The notes beneath the pieces were generated by a model. It was not told the DNA's origin. It saw only the letters and a program-made list of their open reading frames with translations, and made no database searches. Shown here piece after piece: positions 1-10,183 of a DNA stretch of 64,000 nt. Both the position numbers and the translations under genes were made by a program. The DNA is from Microbacterium sp. Marseille-Q6648 (GTDB lineage Bacteria; Actinomycetota; Actinomycetes; Actinomycetales; Microbacteriaceae). Each line of letters starts with the position of its first letter. The stretch's first letter is position 1. The DNA lies in NCBI RefSeq assembly GCF_943181415.1, contig NZ_CALPBZ010000001.1, forward strand, positions 1-64,000, written 5' to 3'.

Positions 1-1
1 C

Positions 2-2356
<2,355 letters not shown>

Positions 2357-2364
2357 TCGCCCAC

Positions 2365-2394
2365 GGTGAGGGACGCCTGCGGGCGTCCCTCACC
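2365..2394 (+). terminator. Hairpin between infB and rbfA
   Basis: A perfect 13-bp stem (GGTGAGGGACGCC with its complement) closes a 4-nt loop directly after the infB stop. There is no T-run, so it may be a partial terminator, a processing site or an mRNA-stabilising hairpin within the operon. Confidence 0.6.
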
Positions 2395-2411
2395 TGTCGA
2401 AAGGAACTGTC

Positions 2412-2843
2412 ATGGCCAGCGAACGTCAGGCCCGTCTGGGTGACCGCATCCGCGTCATCCTCGCCGAGCGGCTCGAGAAGGGTCTTCGCGACCCCCGTCT
2501 GGGCTTCGTCACGATCACGGATGTGCGCGTGACGGGGGACCTTCAGCACGCCTCCGTCTTCTACACCGTGCTCGGCTCCGAGGAGGAGCGCATCGCCTCG
2601 GGCGAGGCGCTGACCTCGGCGACCGGGATGCTGCGCTCCGAAGTCGGTCGTCATCTCAACGTGCGGCTCACCCCGACTCTGGAGTTCATCCCCGACGGTA
2701 TCCCCGAGAACGCGGGGCACATCGCCGATCTCCTGCGCGAGGCGCGGGAGCGCGATGCCGAGGTGGCGGGTCTTGCCGCGTCGGCGGCGTACGCCGGCGA
2801 CGCCGACCCGTACGTCAAGCCCAAGGACGACGAGGAGGACTGA
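2412..2843 (+). CDS. rbfA: 30S ribosome-binding factor A
   Basis: RbfA binds the 30S subunit and helps mature the 5' end of 16S rRNA, mainly in the cold. The 143-residue protein has the family pattern: RLGDRIRVILAERLEKGLRDPRLGFVTITDVRVTGDLQ at the N-terminus, FYTVLG in the middle and a conserved RTPTLEF-like strand (LTPTLEFIPD). The last 15 residues are acidic and typical of actinobacterial versions. The ATG is preceded by AAGGAAC at 2400-2406. It lies 55 nt after infB, the usual infB-rbfA order. Confidence 0.97.
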   Translation: MASERQARLGDRIRVILAERLEKGLRDPRLGFVTITDVRVTGDLQHASVFYTVLGSEEERIASGEALTSATGMLRSEVGRHLNVRLTPTLEFIPDGIPENAGHIADLLREARERDAEVAGLAASAAYAGDADPYVKPKDDEED

Positions 2844-2850
2844 CCTCCGG

Positions 2851-3351
2851 TCACTCCTCCTGCACGCGCCGAGCGAGGTCTCGTCCCCACGCCCGAGCAC
2901 GGTCGGTCTCGCCGTCGACGAGCGGGCCCTCCATGTCGGCGACGTAGAAGCTGCGGCTCGACAGCACGCGCAGGTGGTGACGACGCGCTTCGTGTGCGGC
3001 GGCCTTCGCGGCCGACCCGGGGATCCACTTCTGGGCGGCGTGGGTGTCGAACGTGGCGACGGCGGCGCTCGACCGCGACTCGGGAAGGCGTTCGAGCCAG
3101 TCCCGCAGACCGCTCGTCGGGTGCTCGGCGCCCCGCGCGACCGCGTCACGTCGGGTGGTCTCGCGCGACATCGAGAACGCGTGCGTGGGGCCTCCCGCCA
3201 CGACCAGTCCGAGGTCGGCCGCGATGCCGTCCGGCGCGTCGTCGACGCTGCGGACGTCGACCTCCATCGTCTCGGCCAGCCCTGACGCGATCGCGTCGGC
3301 GACCGCGCGGGTGTTCCCGAACATCGACTCGAAGACCACGAGAGCTCTCAT
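2851..3351 (-). CDS. Flavodoxin-domain protein
   Basis: A 166-residue protein with the flavodoxin fold. The FMN phosphate-binding loop is at the start (ESMFGNTRAVADAI, about residues 8-21), and the GGPTHAF segment near residue 54 matches the second flavin-contact loop. Actinobacterial proteins of this type have no assigned partner, so the role (electron carrier or quinone/flavin reductase) is open. Its -10 TACCCT lies at 3363-3358 on this strand, 6 nt before the ATG, so the mRNA is probably leaderless. It is convergent with rbfA, with only 7 nt between the stops. Confidence 0.85.
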   Translation of the reverse strand: MRALVVFESMFGNTRAVADAIASGLAETMEVDVRSVDDAPDGIAADLGLVVAGGPTHAFSMSRETTRRDAVARGAEHPTSGLRDWLERLPESRSSAAVATFDTHAAQKWIPGSAAKAAAHEARRHHLRVLSSRSFYVADMEGPLVDGETDRARAWGRDLARRVQEE

Positions 3352-3396
3352 GGCCCGAGGGTACGGCGGTGCGGTGACGAGGGGCAGGGTCCAAGG

Positions 3397-4263
3397 TCAC
3401 ACGGGAAGTCGCAGCATCCCCTCGAACGTCTCCGCGAGCCCGTCGGCGATGAGCGAGTCGATCGCGCGATCGCGCTGCAGCGGGTCCGGCCAGGGACGGG
3501 CCACGTCGACGATCGGGACCGTGTGGCCCGGGGCGTCGCGAAGCTGCCGGAGCACCGCGCCCCGCGCCTGCCGGTCGCTCCCCTCGTAGCGCGCCTGCCG
3601 TCGCCGCTCATCGCCGGTGTCGGGGTAGCCCGCGGTACGCCACGCGCATGCGTCGGCGATAGGGCAGGCGCCGCATCTGGGCGCCCGCGAGACGCACACC
3701 ACCGCACCGAGCTCCATGGTGCCGGCATTGACGACGACGGACTCGGCGACGCTGTGGGGGAGGAGCGCCGCCATCGCCGAGAGGTCGCGCTTGGCGGGAG
3801 GACCGGGCTGGCTGCGACCCTCGACGGCGCGGGCCAGCACCCGCCGGGTGTTCGTGTCGACCACCGGGTGCCGCTCGCCGTACGCGAAGACGGCCACGGC
3901 GCGCGCGGTGTAGTCGCCGATGCCCGTGAGCGCCAGCAGGTCGTCGATGTCGCGGGGGACGATCCCGGCGTGCCGGTCTCGGATCTCTCCCGCGGCGCGA
4001 TGAAGCCACAGGGCGCGACGGGGGTAGCCGAGGTTGGCCCACCGGCGGACCGCGTCGGCGGGCGAGGCGCCGGCCAGCGCCGTCGGAGTGGGCCATTCTT
4101 CGAGCCACGACTCGAGATGGGGGATCACCCGGGCGACCGGGGTCTGCTGCAGCATGAACTCGCTCACCAGGACGCCCCACGCCCCGAAATAGGGATGCCG
4201 CCACGGCAGGTCTCGGGCGTTCGCGCGGTACCACTCGGCGATCGGCGCGGCGAGGTCGGGCAT
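3397..4263 (-). CDS. mutY: A/G-specific adenine glycosylase
   Basis: MutY removes adenine mispaired with 8-oxoguanine. The 288-residue protein has the catalytic Glu35 in VSEFMLQQT, the helix-hairpin-helix LTGIGDYTARA near 112-122, the catalytic Asp136 in VVDTNTRRV and a [4Fe-4S] motif C-x6-C-x2-C-x5-C in CVSRAPRCGACPIADAC. The C-terminal NUDIX-like 8-oxoG recognition domain is very short, as in many actinobacterial MutY proteins. The ATG at 4263 is chosen because TACGCT (4275-4270) lies 6 nt upstream, a leaderless arrangement; the open frame continues upstream without protein similarity. It is divergent from truB across 60 nt. Confidence 0.95.
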   Translation of the reverse strand: MPDLAAPIAEWYRANARDLPWRHPYFGAWGVLVSEFMLQQTPVARVIPHLESWLEEWPTPTALAGASPADAVRRWANLGYPRRALWLHRAAGEIRDRHAGIVPRDIDDLLALTGIGDYTARAVAVFAYGERHPVVDTNTRRVLARAVEGRSQPGPPAKRDLSAMAALLPHSVAESVVVNAGTMELGAVVCVSRAPRCGACPIADACAWRTAGYPDTGDERRRQARYEGSDRQARGAVLRQLRDAPGHTVPIVDVARPWPDPLQRDRAIDSLIADGLAETFEGMLRLPV

Positions 4264-4311
4264 CCGTCCAGCGTACGGCCGGGCAGGCGGCGATCGGCCC
4301 GGGAGGAGCCG

Positions 4312-4317
4312 TAGGCT
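4312..4317 (+). promoter_or_regulatory. -10 element of truB (leaderless type)
   Basis: TAGGCT sits 6 nt before the truB GTG. The same spacing recurs at many genes in this window, so transcription probably starts at the initiation codon. Confidence 0.6.
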
Positions 4318-4323
4318 GGTTCG

Positions 4324-5205
4324 GTGTTGTCCGGCATCCTCCTCGTAGACAAGCCCGGAGGCGTCACCTCCCACGACGTCGTGGCGCGGGCGCGCCGGGC
4401 TCTGGGGACGCGCAAGATCGGCCATGCCGGAACCCTCGATCCGATGGCGACCGGTCTGCTCGTGCTGGGCGTCGAGGCTGCCACGAGGCTGCTGACCTAC
4501 ATCGTCGGGCTCGACAAGACGTACGAGGCGACCATCCGGCTGGGTGTCGCCACCGACACCGACGACGCGGACGGGCAGGTCGTGAGCTCCGCGGACGCCG
4601 CGACGGTGCCCTCCGCAGCCATCGGGGCGGGCATCGCGGCGCTGACCGGCCGCATCTCGCAGGTGCCCAGCTCCTTCTCCGCCATCAAGGTCGATGGGCG
4701 GCGCGCCTACGACCTGGCCCGAGCGGGGGAGCAGGTCGAACTGAAGGCACGCGAGGTGACGGTCTCGCGGTTCGACGTGCGCGACGAGCGGCGTGGCGAT
4801 CGGCATGTCGACCTGGACGTCGTCATCGACTGCACGAGCGGCACGTACATCCGTTCACTGGCGCGGGACCTGGGGGCCTCGCTCGGCGTGGGCGGGCACC
4901 TGACGGCCCTGCGGCGTACGCGAATCGGCCCGTTTTCGGTCGCCGCGGCAGCGGCCGTCGATGAGCTCGATGCAGCGGAGCGGCTGAGCCCCCCCGAGGT
5001 CGCGGCCGCCGTGCTCGGACGGTTGGAGGTGACCGCCTCCGAGGCCCGAGACCTGCGGCACGGGAAGCGCCTCGTCGGCGCCGCGGCACGGCTGGTGGCG
5101 AGCCCCAGCGCCGCTGTCGGGCCCGACGGCTCGCTCGTCGGCGTCGTCGAGCGCCGGGGGGACGACGTCAAGAGTGCGATGAACATGCCCGAGGAGCCCC
5201 GATGA
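4324..5205 (+). CDS. truB: tRNA pseudouridine(55) synthase
   Basis: TruB converts U55 of the tRNA T-loop to pseudouridine. The 293-residue protein has the family start GILLVDKPGGVTSHDVV, the catalytic-Asp motif GHAGTLDPMATGLL (about residues 38-51), KTYEATIRLG and the SSFSAIKVDGRRAYDLAR segment. An actinobacterial C-terminal domain follows after residue ~230. The GTG start fits the -10 at 4312. Its stop overlaps the start of the next gene (ATGA), implying translational coupling. Confidence 0.97.
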   Translation: MLSGILLVDKPGGVTSHDVVARARRALGTRKIGHAGTLDPMATGLLVLGVEAATRLLTYIVGLDKTYEATIRLGVATDTDDADGQVVSSADAATVPSAAIGAGIAALTGRISQVPSSFSAIKVDGRRAYDLARAGEQVELKAREVTVSRFDVRDERRGDRHVDLDVVIDCTSGTYIRSLARDLGASLGVGGHLTALRRTRIGPFSVAAAAAVDELDAAERLSPPEVAAAVLGRLEVTASEARDLRHGKRLVGAAARLVASPSAAVGPDGSLVGVVERRGDDVKSAMNMPEEPR

Positions 5206-5570
5206 TCCTGTGGTTCAGCCTGGCGCAGGTCGCGGTCGCCGTCGCCGCGGGCCTGTTCGCGATCGTCGCGGGACTGGCCAGACGCCGCCCGAGCGACCTG
5301 AGCGTGGGCGGTCTGGCACTCGTCGAGGTGCTGCTGGTCGTCCAGATCGTGGTGGCGATCATCGCACCGCTCGTGGGGAACCCGCCGTCGGGCAGTGCGC
5401 TGGAGTTCTGGGTCTACCTGGTCTCCGCAGCGCTCCTGCCTCCCGGCGCGGTCCTGTGGGCGCTCCTCGAACGCAGCCGCTGGAGCACGGTGATCATGGG
5501 GATCGCCGCGCTCGCGGTGGCGGTCATGGTGTGGCGCATGCACGTCATCTGGACCGTGCAGATCGCCTAG
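5202..5570 (+). CDS. Small four-helix membrane protein of unknown function
   Basis: The 122-residue product is almost entirely hydrophobic, with four predicted membrane segments (about 5-25, 38-60, 67-87 and 95-115) and only short loops. It overlaps truB by four bases (ATGA), so it is probably translated by coupling from the truB message. I recognise no family with confidence; similar small integral membrane proteins occur beside truB/ribF in related actinobacteria. The stop lies 3 nt from the convergent M23 gene. Confidence 0.75.
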   Translation: MILWFSLAQVAVAVAAGLFAIVAGLARRRPSDLSVGGLALVEVLLVVQIVVAIIAPLVGNPPSGSALEFWVYLVSAALLPPGAVLWALLERSRWSTVIMGIAALAVAVMVWRMHVIWTVQIA

Positions 5571-5573
5571 GGA

Positions 5574-7466
5574 TCAGCGCTTCACGAGATAGGCGGAGTG
5601 TACCCAGCCGGTCTTGCCCTGGTAGGTGATCTTCCGCCAGACGCCGTTGCTGGCCTGGATCCCGCCGACGTTGGCGCCCCTGGGGATCAGCGTGACGATC
5701 CTGCCGGTCATGGATGCCGTCGCTCGCAGGTTGAGGCCGGCGGACGTCTTGTACGTGGTGGGGCTCGCCACCGGCGCAGCGGACGAGGTGGATGAGGGCG
5801 TGAGGTAGGCGGAGTGGACCCAGCCGGTCTTGCCCTGGTAGGAGACCTTCCTCCAGACGCCGCTGCTGGCCAGGACGCTGCCGACGCTTGCGCTCCTGGG
5901 GATGAGAGCGACGATTCTGCCGGTCGACGATGCCGTGGCGCGGAGGTTCAGGCCCGCGGTCGTCTTGTATGTCGTCTTCGGGGCCGGAGCCGACGCGGGC
6001 GGCGTGGTGCCTGCGGGTGCCAGGTAGGCGGAGTGGACCCAGCCGGTCTTGCCCTGGTAGGTGATCTTCCGCCAGAGGCCGTTCGTCGCCAGGACGCTGC
6101 CGACGCTTGCGCTCCTGGGGATGAGAGCGACGATTCTGCCGGTCATCGATGCCGTGGCGCGGAGGTTGAGGCCGGCGGTCGTCTGGTATGTGGTCGGCTT
6201 CGGCGCGGGGGCGGGCGCGGGTGCCGGAGCGGGTGTCGGTGTCGGCGTGGGCTTGGGTGTCGGCGTCGGAGTGGGTGTCGGCGTCGGAGTGGGTGTCGGC
6301 GTCGGAGTCGGAGTGGGTGTCGGCGTCGGGGTGATCGCCGCGCCGTCCGCCGGTGCGAGATAGGCGGAGTGGACCCAGCCGGTCTTGTCCTGGTAGGCGA
6401 CCTTCCGCCACTCGCCGCTGGTGGCCTGGATGCTGCCGACGTTCGCGTGCTGGGGGATGAGGGTCAGGACGGTGCCCGTCATCGATGCCGTGGCGCGGAG
6501 GTTGAGGCCGGCGGTCGTCGTGTACGTCGGGGATCCCGCAGGAACCGGCGTCGGCGTCGGCGCCGGCGTGGGCGTCGGCGTCGGGGTCGGAGTGGGCGTG
6601 GGCGTCGGAGTGGGCGTCGGCGGCACATACGGCTTGTTCGGCGAGACGTATCCCGACGAGACCCAGCCCGACTCCGCACCGATCTTCACCGGGATGAACC
6701 CCGAGGTGATCTGGCCGGGAACGTGCACCATGGCCGTCGCCTTGGGAAGCAGTCGCTTGACCGTCGACGACAGAGACGGCGCGGTGCGGAAGTTGACGTT
6801 CGCGGTCGCGTAGTACGTGCACGTCGACGGGGTCGGGCGCGCCGTGATCGACGATGCCGAGGCGTACACGTCGACGCCGCGAGCTGAGAGGAAGCTCGCC
6901 GGGTTCTGTGCCACGGCCCCGCCCCCGGCGACGGCCTTCCACAGCTCCAGATGCAGGTGGTTGCCCGTCGAGCCGCCGCTGGTGCCGACCTCGCTGATCC
7001 GCTGACCCGCTTTGACCGTCTGGCCGACCTTCACTTGGGTCGTGGCCGACCATACGTGCATGTACATCGATGTGTACTCGGCTCCGGCGATGTTGTGCCG
7101 GACCGCGATGTAGCCGACCCGGGACGTCGTGCCGCTGACGGTGGCGGTGACGATGCCGTCGGCGATGGCGTAGATCGGCGCGCCGCCCTTCGCCGCCAGA
7201 TCGGTGCCGAGGTGGTAGGTGGATGCGCCGGGCAGCGGAATGCACCGGGGCCCGAAGTGCGAGCTGATCGTGTACGTCTTGGCGCTCACGGGGTGGCGGA
7301 ACGACGTCGCCAGCGGAGGGGTGGCCATCGGCGCGACGGCGGACGGCGCGGCTCCCGCGACGGTCGTCGGCGTGGGGGCCGCCAGTGCGGCGGCCGGAGT
7401 GAGGCCGCCCGCGATGAGGGCTGCGGCGGTGGCACCGGAGATGAGCAGGGAGCGGATCGATCGCAT
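5574..7466 (-). CDS. Secreted M23 peptidoglycan hydrolase with five SH3b repeats
   Basis: A signal peptide ([21 protein letters not shown], Ala-rich cleavage region) leads to an M23 metallopeptidase domain at about residues 55-185. Zinc ligands are visible in [11 protein letters not shown] (HxxxD) and GNHLHLELW (HxH). Five SH3b domains follow; each of the last four reads [12 protein letters not shown]-type then [11 protein letters not shown], so they are recent duplications. Two long Thr-Pro linkers separate domains 1, 2 and 3. It should cut wall cross-links outside the membrane, with the SH3b domains binding peptidoglycan. A GTG three codons upstream (7475) is an alternative start. Confidence 0.92.
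   Translation of the reverse strand: MRSIRSLLISGATAAALIAGGLTPAAALAAPTPTTVAGAAPSAVAPMATPPLATSFRHPVSAKTYTISSHFGPRCIPLPGASTYHLGTDLAAKGGAPIYAIADGIVTATVSGTTSRVGYIAVRHNIAGAEYTSMYMHVWSATTQVKVGQTVKAGQRISEVGTSGGSTGNHLHLELWKAVAGGGAVAQNPASFLSARGVDVYASASSITARPTPSTCTYYATANVNFRTAPSLSSTVKRLLPKATAMVHVPGQITSGFIPVKIGAESGWVSSGYVSPNKPYVPPTPTPTPTPTPTPTPTPTPAPTPTPVPAGSPTYTTTAGLNLRATASMTGTVLTLIPQHANVGSIQATSGEWRKVAYQDKTGWVHSAYLAPADGAAITPTPTPTPTPTPTPTPTPTPTPTPTPKPTPTPTPAPAPAPAPAPKPTTYQTTAGLNLRATASMTGRIVALIPRSASVGSVLATNGLWRKITYQGKTGWVHSAYLAPAGTTPPASAPAPKTTYKTTAGLNLRATASSTGRIVALIPRSASVGSVLASSGVWRKVSYQGKTGWVHSAYLTPSSTSSAAPVASPTTYKTSAGLNLRATASMTGRIVTLIPRGANVGGIQASNGVWRKITYQGKTGWVHSAYLVKR
6217..6340 (-). repeat. Thr-Pro linker repeat, second linker of the M23 gene
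   Basis: Degenerate 6-nt units (GGCGTC/GGAGTG/GGTGTC on the plus strand) encode about 25 alternating Thr-Pro residues and then an Ala-Pro tail. Length variation by slippage is likely. A shorter copy lies at 6541-6627. Confidence 0.85.
6541..6627 (-). repeat. Thr-Pro linker repeat, first linker of the M23 gene
   Basis: The same 6-nt unit family as at 6217-6340, encoding the linker between the first and second SH3b domains. Confidence 0.8.
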
Positions 7467-7624
7467 GAGGAGCACTTCGCGGAGAGGAACGGACAGGGAT
7501 GCGGTCGGGAGCCGTCTGTGAATATTGACACTTCGCGGTGTGTCTGTCTACTCCTGGGGTGCATGTGATCTATGTGACTGGCGCTTCTGCCGCCCCGCGA
7601 ACGCGGAACTAGGATGGAAACGCC
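7467..7624. promoter_or_regulatory. Divergent promoter region between the M23 gene and a membrane gene
   Basis: This 158-nt gap holds TAGGAT at 7610-7615, 9 nt before the rightward ATG. On the other strand a direct repeat GTCACATA-GATCACAT (7581-7566) lies upstream of the hydrolase gene, and the word CCGCGAAGTG occurs twice (near 7475 and 7530). Direct repeats upstream of actinobacterial wall hydrolases are often two-component regulator sites, but the regulator here is unknown. Confidence 0.4.
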
Positions 7625-8068
7625 ATGACACCCCCCGATCGCCCTCGCCGTCGCATGACCGGAATCGGCCGCGTTCTCGTGATCGTCTACGCGATCATGG
7701 CGCTCGCCGCCAGCGGCCGTTCGTTCGTCCAGATCGCCGAGCGCTTCGATGAGGCGCCGCTGGCGTACTCGCTGTCCGCGGTGTCCGCGGTGGTCTATCT
7801 TCTGGCCACGCTCGCGCTCGTCCTGGCCGGTCGGCCGGCGTGGTACGCAGTGGCGTGGGTGGCCGTCGGCTTCGAGTTGGTCGGCGTCCTGGTGATCGGC
7901 GCGCTGTCGTTCGTGCTGCCCGACCTGTTCGCCCACCCCACCGTATGGTCGTGGTTCGGGCTGGGCTACCTGTTCGTTCCGCTCGTGCTGCCGTTCTTCG
8001 GGCTGTGGTGGCTCATCGTCCACCGCCCCGCGCCCGCCCAGGCGGTTCCGGCGACGGTGGCCGCATGA
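7625..8068 (+). CDS. Four-helix membrane protein of unknown function
   Basis: The 147-residue protein has a basic cytosolic N-terminus (RPRRRMTG) and four membrane spans (about 14-34, 48-68, 75-97 and 108-133), ending in a Pro/Ala-rich tail. It overlaps ribF by ATGA, so the two are co-translated. I recognise no known domain. The position before ribF suggests only co-expression, not a flavin role. Confidence 0.75.
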   Translation: MTPPDRPRRRMTGIGRVLVIVYAIMALAASGRSFVQIAERFDEAPLAYSLSAVSAVVYLLATLALVLAGRPAWYAVAWVAVGFELVGVLVIGALSFVLPDLFAHPTVWSWFGLGYLFVPLVLPFFGLWWLIVHRPAPAQAVPATVAA

Positions 8069-9039
8069 TCGTCTTCCACGATCCGGCCGCGATCCCCGAC
8101 GGGTTCGGTCCATCGGTCGTCGCGATCGGCAAGTTCGACGGTGTCCACACCGGACACCGCGCGGTCATCGACCGGGCCCGGGTGGATGCCGCCACCGGCG
8201 GGGCCGCGGTCGTCGCCGTCACCTTCGACCGCAACCCGCTGGCCCTGCTGCGCCCGGAGATCTGTCCCGACAGCCTCATCGGCGTCCACCAGAAGATCGC
8301 CCTGCTGGCCGACGCCGGCGTCGACGCCGCACTCGTCCTGCGGTTCGACGAAGAACTCGCGGCGCTGTCGCCGCGCGCATTCGTCGAGCACGTGCTCGCC
8401 GATCGCCTCGGCGCGCAGGTCGTGCTCGTGGGTGCCGACTTCCGCTTCGGCCGGGGTGGTGCGGGCACCCCTGCCACGCTGGCGGAACTGGGTGCCGAGT
8501 TCGGCTTCGACGTCCAGGTGGTCGGCGACGTGCGGGCCATCGACGGCGATCGTCGCGTCTCGTCGACCTGGATACGCGAGCTGCTGTCGGCCGGCGACGT
8601 GGAGACCGCGTCCAAGCTCCTCGGCCGGCTGCCCTCGGTGTGGGGGGAGGTCGTCCACGGTCTCAAGCGCGGACGGGAGCTCGGCTTTCCGACGGCCAAC
8701 CTCTCGAGCGGCCTCGAGGGCTTCGTGCCCGCCGAGGGTGTCTACGCAGGCTGGCTGGTGGACGAGGGTCACGGCGCTCCCGATCCGGCCGCGACCGCGC
8801 GTCGCAGCATCCGCTACCCGGCCGCGATCAGCATCGGGAACAATCCCACCTTCGGCGACGTCGCCGCGCGGCAGGTCGAGGCCTACGTGCTCGACGAAAC
8901 AGACCTCGACCTCTACGGGCACCGCGTCGAAGTCCAGTTCGCCGCGCGCATCCGCGGCATGGTGGCGTTCGAGGGCATCGACCCGCTCATCGCGCAGATG
9001 ACCGACGACGTCGTTCGCGTGCGCGCCGCCCTGGGCTGA
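8065..9039 (+). CDS. ribF: Bifunctional riboflavin kinase/FAD synthetase
   Basis: RibF phosphorylates riboflavin to FMN and then adenylates it to FAD. The 324-residue protein starts with the FAD-synthetase nucleotidyltransferase domain (VVAIGKFDGVHTGHRAVI near 17-34, later STWIRELL). The C-terminal kinase domain has GRELGFPTANL at about 210 and a conserved IGNNPTFG segment. The start is the ATG overlapping the preceding stop; the longer open frame upstream is only a shadow of that gene. Normally infB-linked in actinobacteria, it closes this translation/flavin cluster. Confidence 0.96.
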   Translation: MIVFHDPAAIPDGFGPSVVAIGKFDGVHTGHRAVIDRARVDAATGGAAVVAVTFDRNPLALLRPEICPDSLIGVHQKIALLADAGVDAALVLRFDEELAALSPRAFVEHVLADRLGAQVVLVGADFRFGRGGAGTPATLAELGAEFGFDVQVVGDVRAIDGDRRVSSTWIRELLSAGDVETASKLLGRLPSVWGEVVHGLKRGRELGFPTANLSSGLEGFVPAEGVYAGWLVDEGHGAPDPAATARRSIRYPAAISIGNNPTFGDVAARQVEAYVLDETDLDLYGHRVEVQFAARIRGMVAFEGIDPLIAQMTDDVVRVRAALG

Positions 9040-9132
9040 GCGCGGCCGTGTCGGCGTAGACCCCGGCCACCGGTCGGCTTACGATCGAGCGTGCGGCCGG
9101 CGGCATCCGACGGCTGTGGAACGAGGGAGTTC

Positions 9133-10140
9133 ATGACGCGCACCGATCTGCAGACGCTTCCCGAGCGGGCGGTCCAGCTGCTGGGCGGCGAGCCCGACGA
9201 CACGACGCTGCGCCGCTACCTGCACGGGCTGCCCGGGGTGGACGCGGTCGGGCTGGAACAGCGTGCCGGCGACCTCGGCACCCGCTCGATCAAGACCACG
9301 TCCAAGGCGTGGGCGCTCGACACCGTCATCCGCCTCATCGACCTCACGACCCTCGAGGGGGCCGATACGCCCGGGAAGGTTCGCTCCCTCGTCGCCAAGG
9401 CGCTGACGCCGGATGCCGCAGACCCCGCGTGCCCGCGCGTGGCGGCGGTGTGCGTGTACGGCGACATGGTGCCGTACGCCGTGGACGCGCTCGGCGAGGC
9501 GCACGGCGACCCTGACGACGGCCTGGTGAGCGTCGCCGCCGTCGCGACGGCCTTCCCCAGCGGTCGCGCGTCCTTGGCGATCAAGCTCGCCGACACCGCC
9601 GAGGCGGTGGCTGCGGGCGCCGACGAGATCGACATGGTCATCGACCGCGGTGCCTTCCTCTCGGGTCACTACGGGACCGTCTTCGATCAGATCGCGCGGG
9701 TCAAGCGGGCGTGCCGCCGCGAGGACGGGTCCTCGGCGTCGCTGAAGGTGATCCTCGAGACCGGTGAGCTCGCCACCTACGACAACATCAAGCGCGCCTC
9801 GTGGCTGGCGATCCTCGCCGGTGCGGACTTCATCAAGACCTCCACGGGCAAGGTGCAGCCCGCCGCGACCCTCCCCACGACCCTCCTGATGCTCGAGGTG
9901 GTGCGCGACTGGTACCGGGCCACCGGTGAACGTGTCGGGGTCAAACCCGCCGGGGGCATCCGCACGGCGAAGGACGCGATCAAGTACGTCGTGACAGTCG
10001 CCGAGATCGCGGGGGAGGAGTGGCTGCAGCCGCACCTGTTCCGCTTCGGCGCCTCGAGCCTGCTCAACGACGTCCTCCGCCAGCGTCAGAAGATCGGGTC
10101 GGGCCACTACACCGGAACCGACTACGTCACCGTCGACTGA
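9133..10140 (+). CDS. deoC: Deoxyribose-phosphate aldolase
   Basis: DeoC splits 2-deoxyribose-5-phosphate into glyceraldehyde-3-phosphate and acetaldehyde. The 335-residue protein has the aldolase barrel motifs VAAVCVYGDMV, ADEIDMVIDRGAF, LKVILETGEL and the Schiff-base lysine segment ADFIKTSTGK, with GVKPAGGIRT closing the barrel. The ATG at 9133 follows GAGGGAG. A -10 TACGAT at 9080-9085 points to a transcript start near 9092 and a short leader. The two aldehyde dehydrogenase family genes downstream would consume the acetaldehyde. Confidence 0.95.
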   Translation: MTRTDLQTLPERAVQLLGGEPDDTTLRRYLHGLPGVDAVGLEQRAGDLGTRSIKTTSKAWALDTVIRLIDLTTLEGADTPGKVRSLVAKALTPDAADPACPRVAAVCVYGDMVPYAVDALGEAHGDPDDGLVSVAAVATAFPSGRASLAIKLADTAEAVAAGADEIDMVIDRGAFLSGHYGTVFDQIARVKRACRREDGSSASLKVILETGELATYDNIKRASWLAILAGADFIKTSTGKVQPAATLPTTLLMLEVVRDWYRATGERVGVKPAGGIRTAKDAIKYVVTVAEIAGEEWLQPHLFRFGASSLLNDVLRQRQKIGSGHYTGTDYVTVD

Positions 10141-10183
10141 TGTCGGCCCCACCGTCGCACCGACACCGACCAAGGAGCCACCG

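Noticed and set aside
3397-4806. MutY frame extended to 469 residues
   Set aside because: The extra N-terminal part lies over truB, has no similarity to MutY and bypasses the promoter and ATG at 4263.
6217-6340. Possible CRISPR or other array
   Set aside because: The short 6-nt periodicity encodes Thr-Pro residues in frame; there are no spacers or palindromic repeat units.
5545-7245. 566-residue minus-strand frame over the M23 gene
   Set aside because: It is the out-of-frame reading of the SH3b and Thr-Pro repeats (His/Asp/Ala-rich), not a second protein.
7561-7582. CRP/GlxR site at TGTGATCTATGTGACT
   Set aside because: The half sites are in direct, not inverted, orientation, so the TGTGA-N6-TCACA palindrome is not met.
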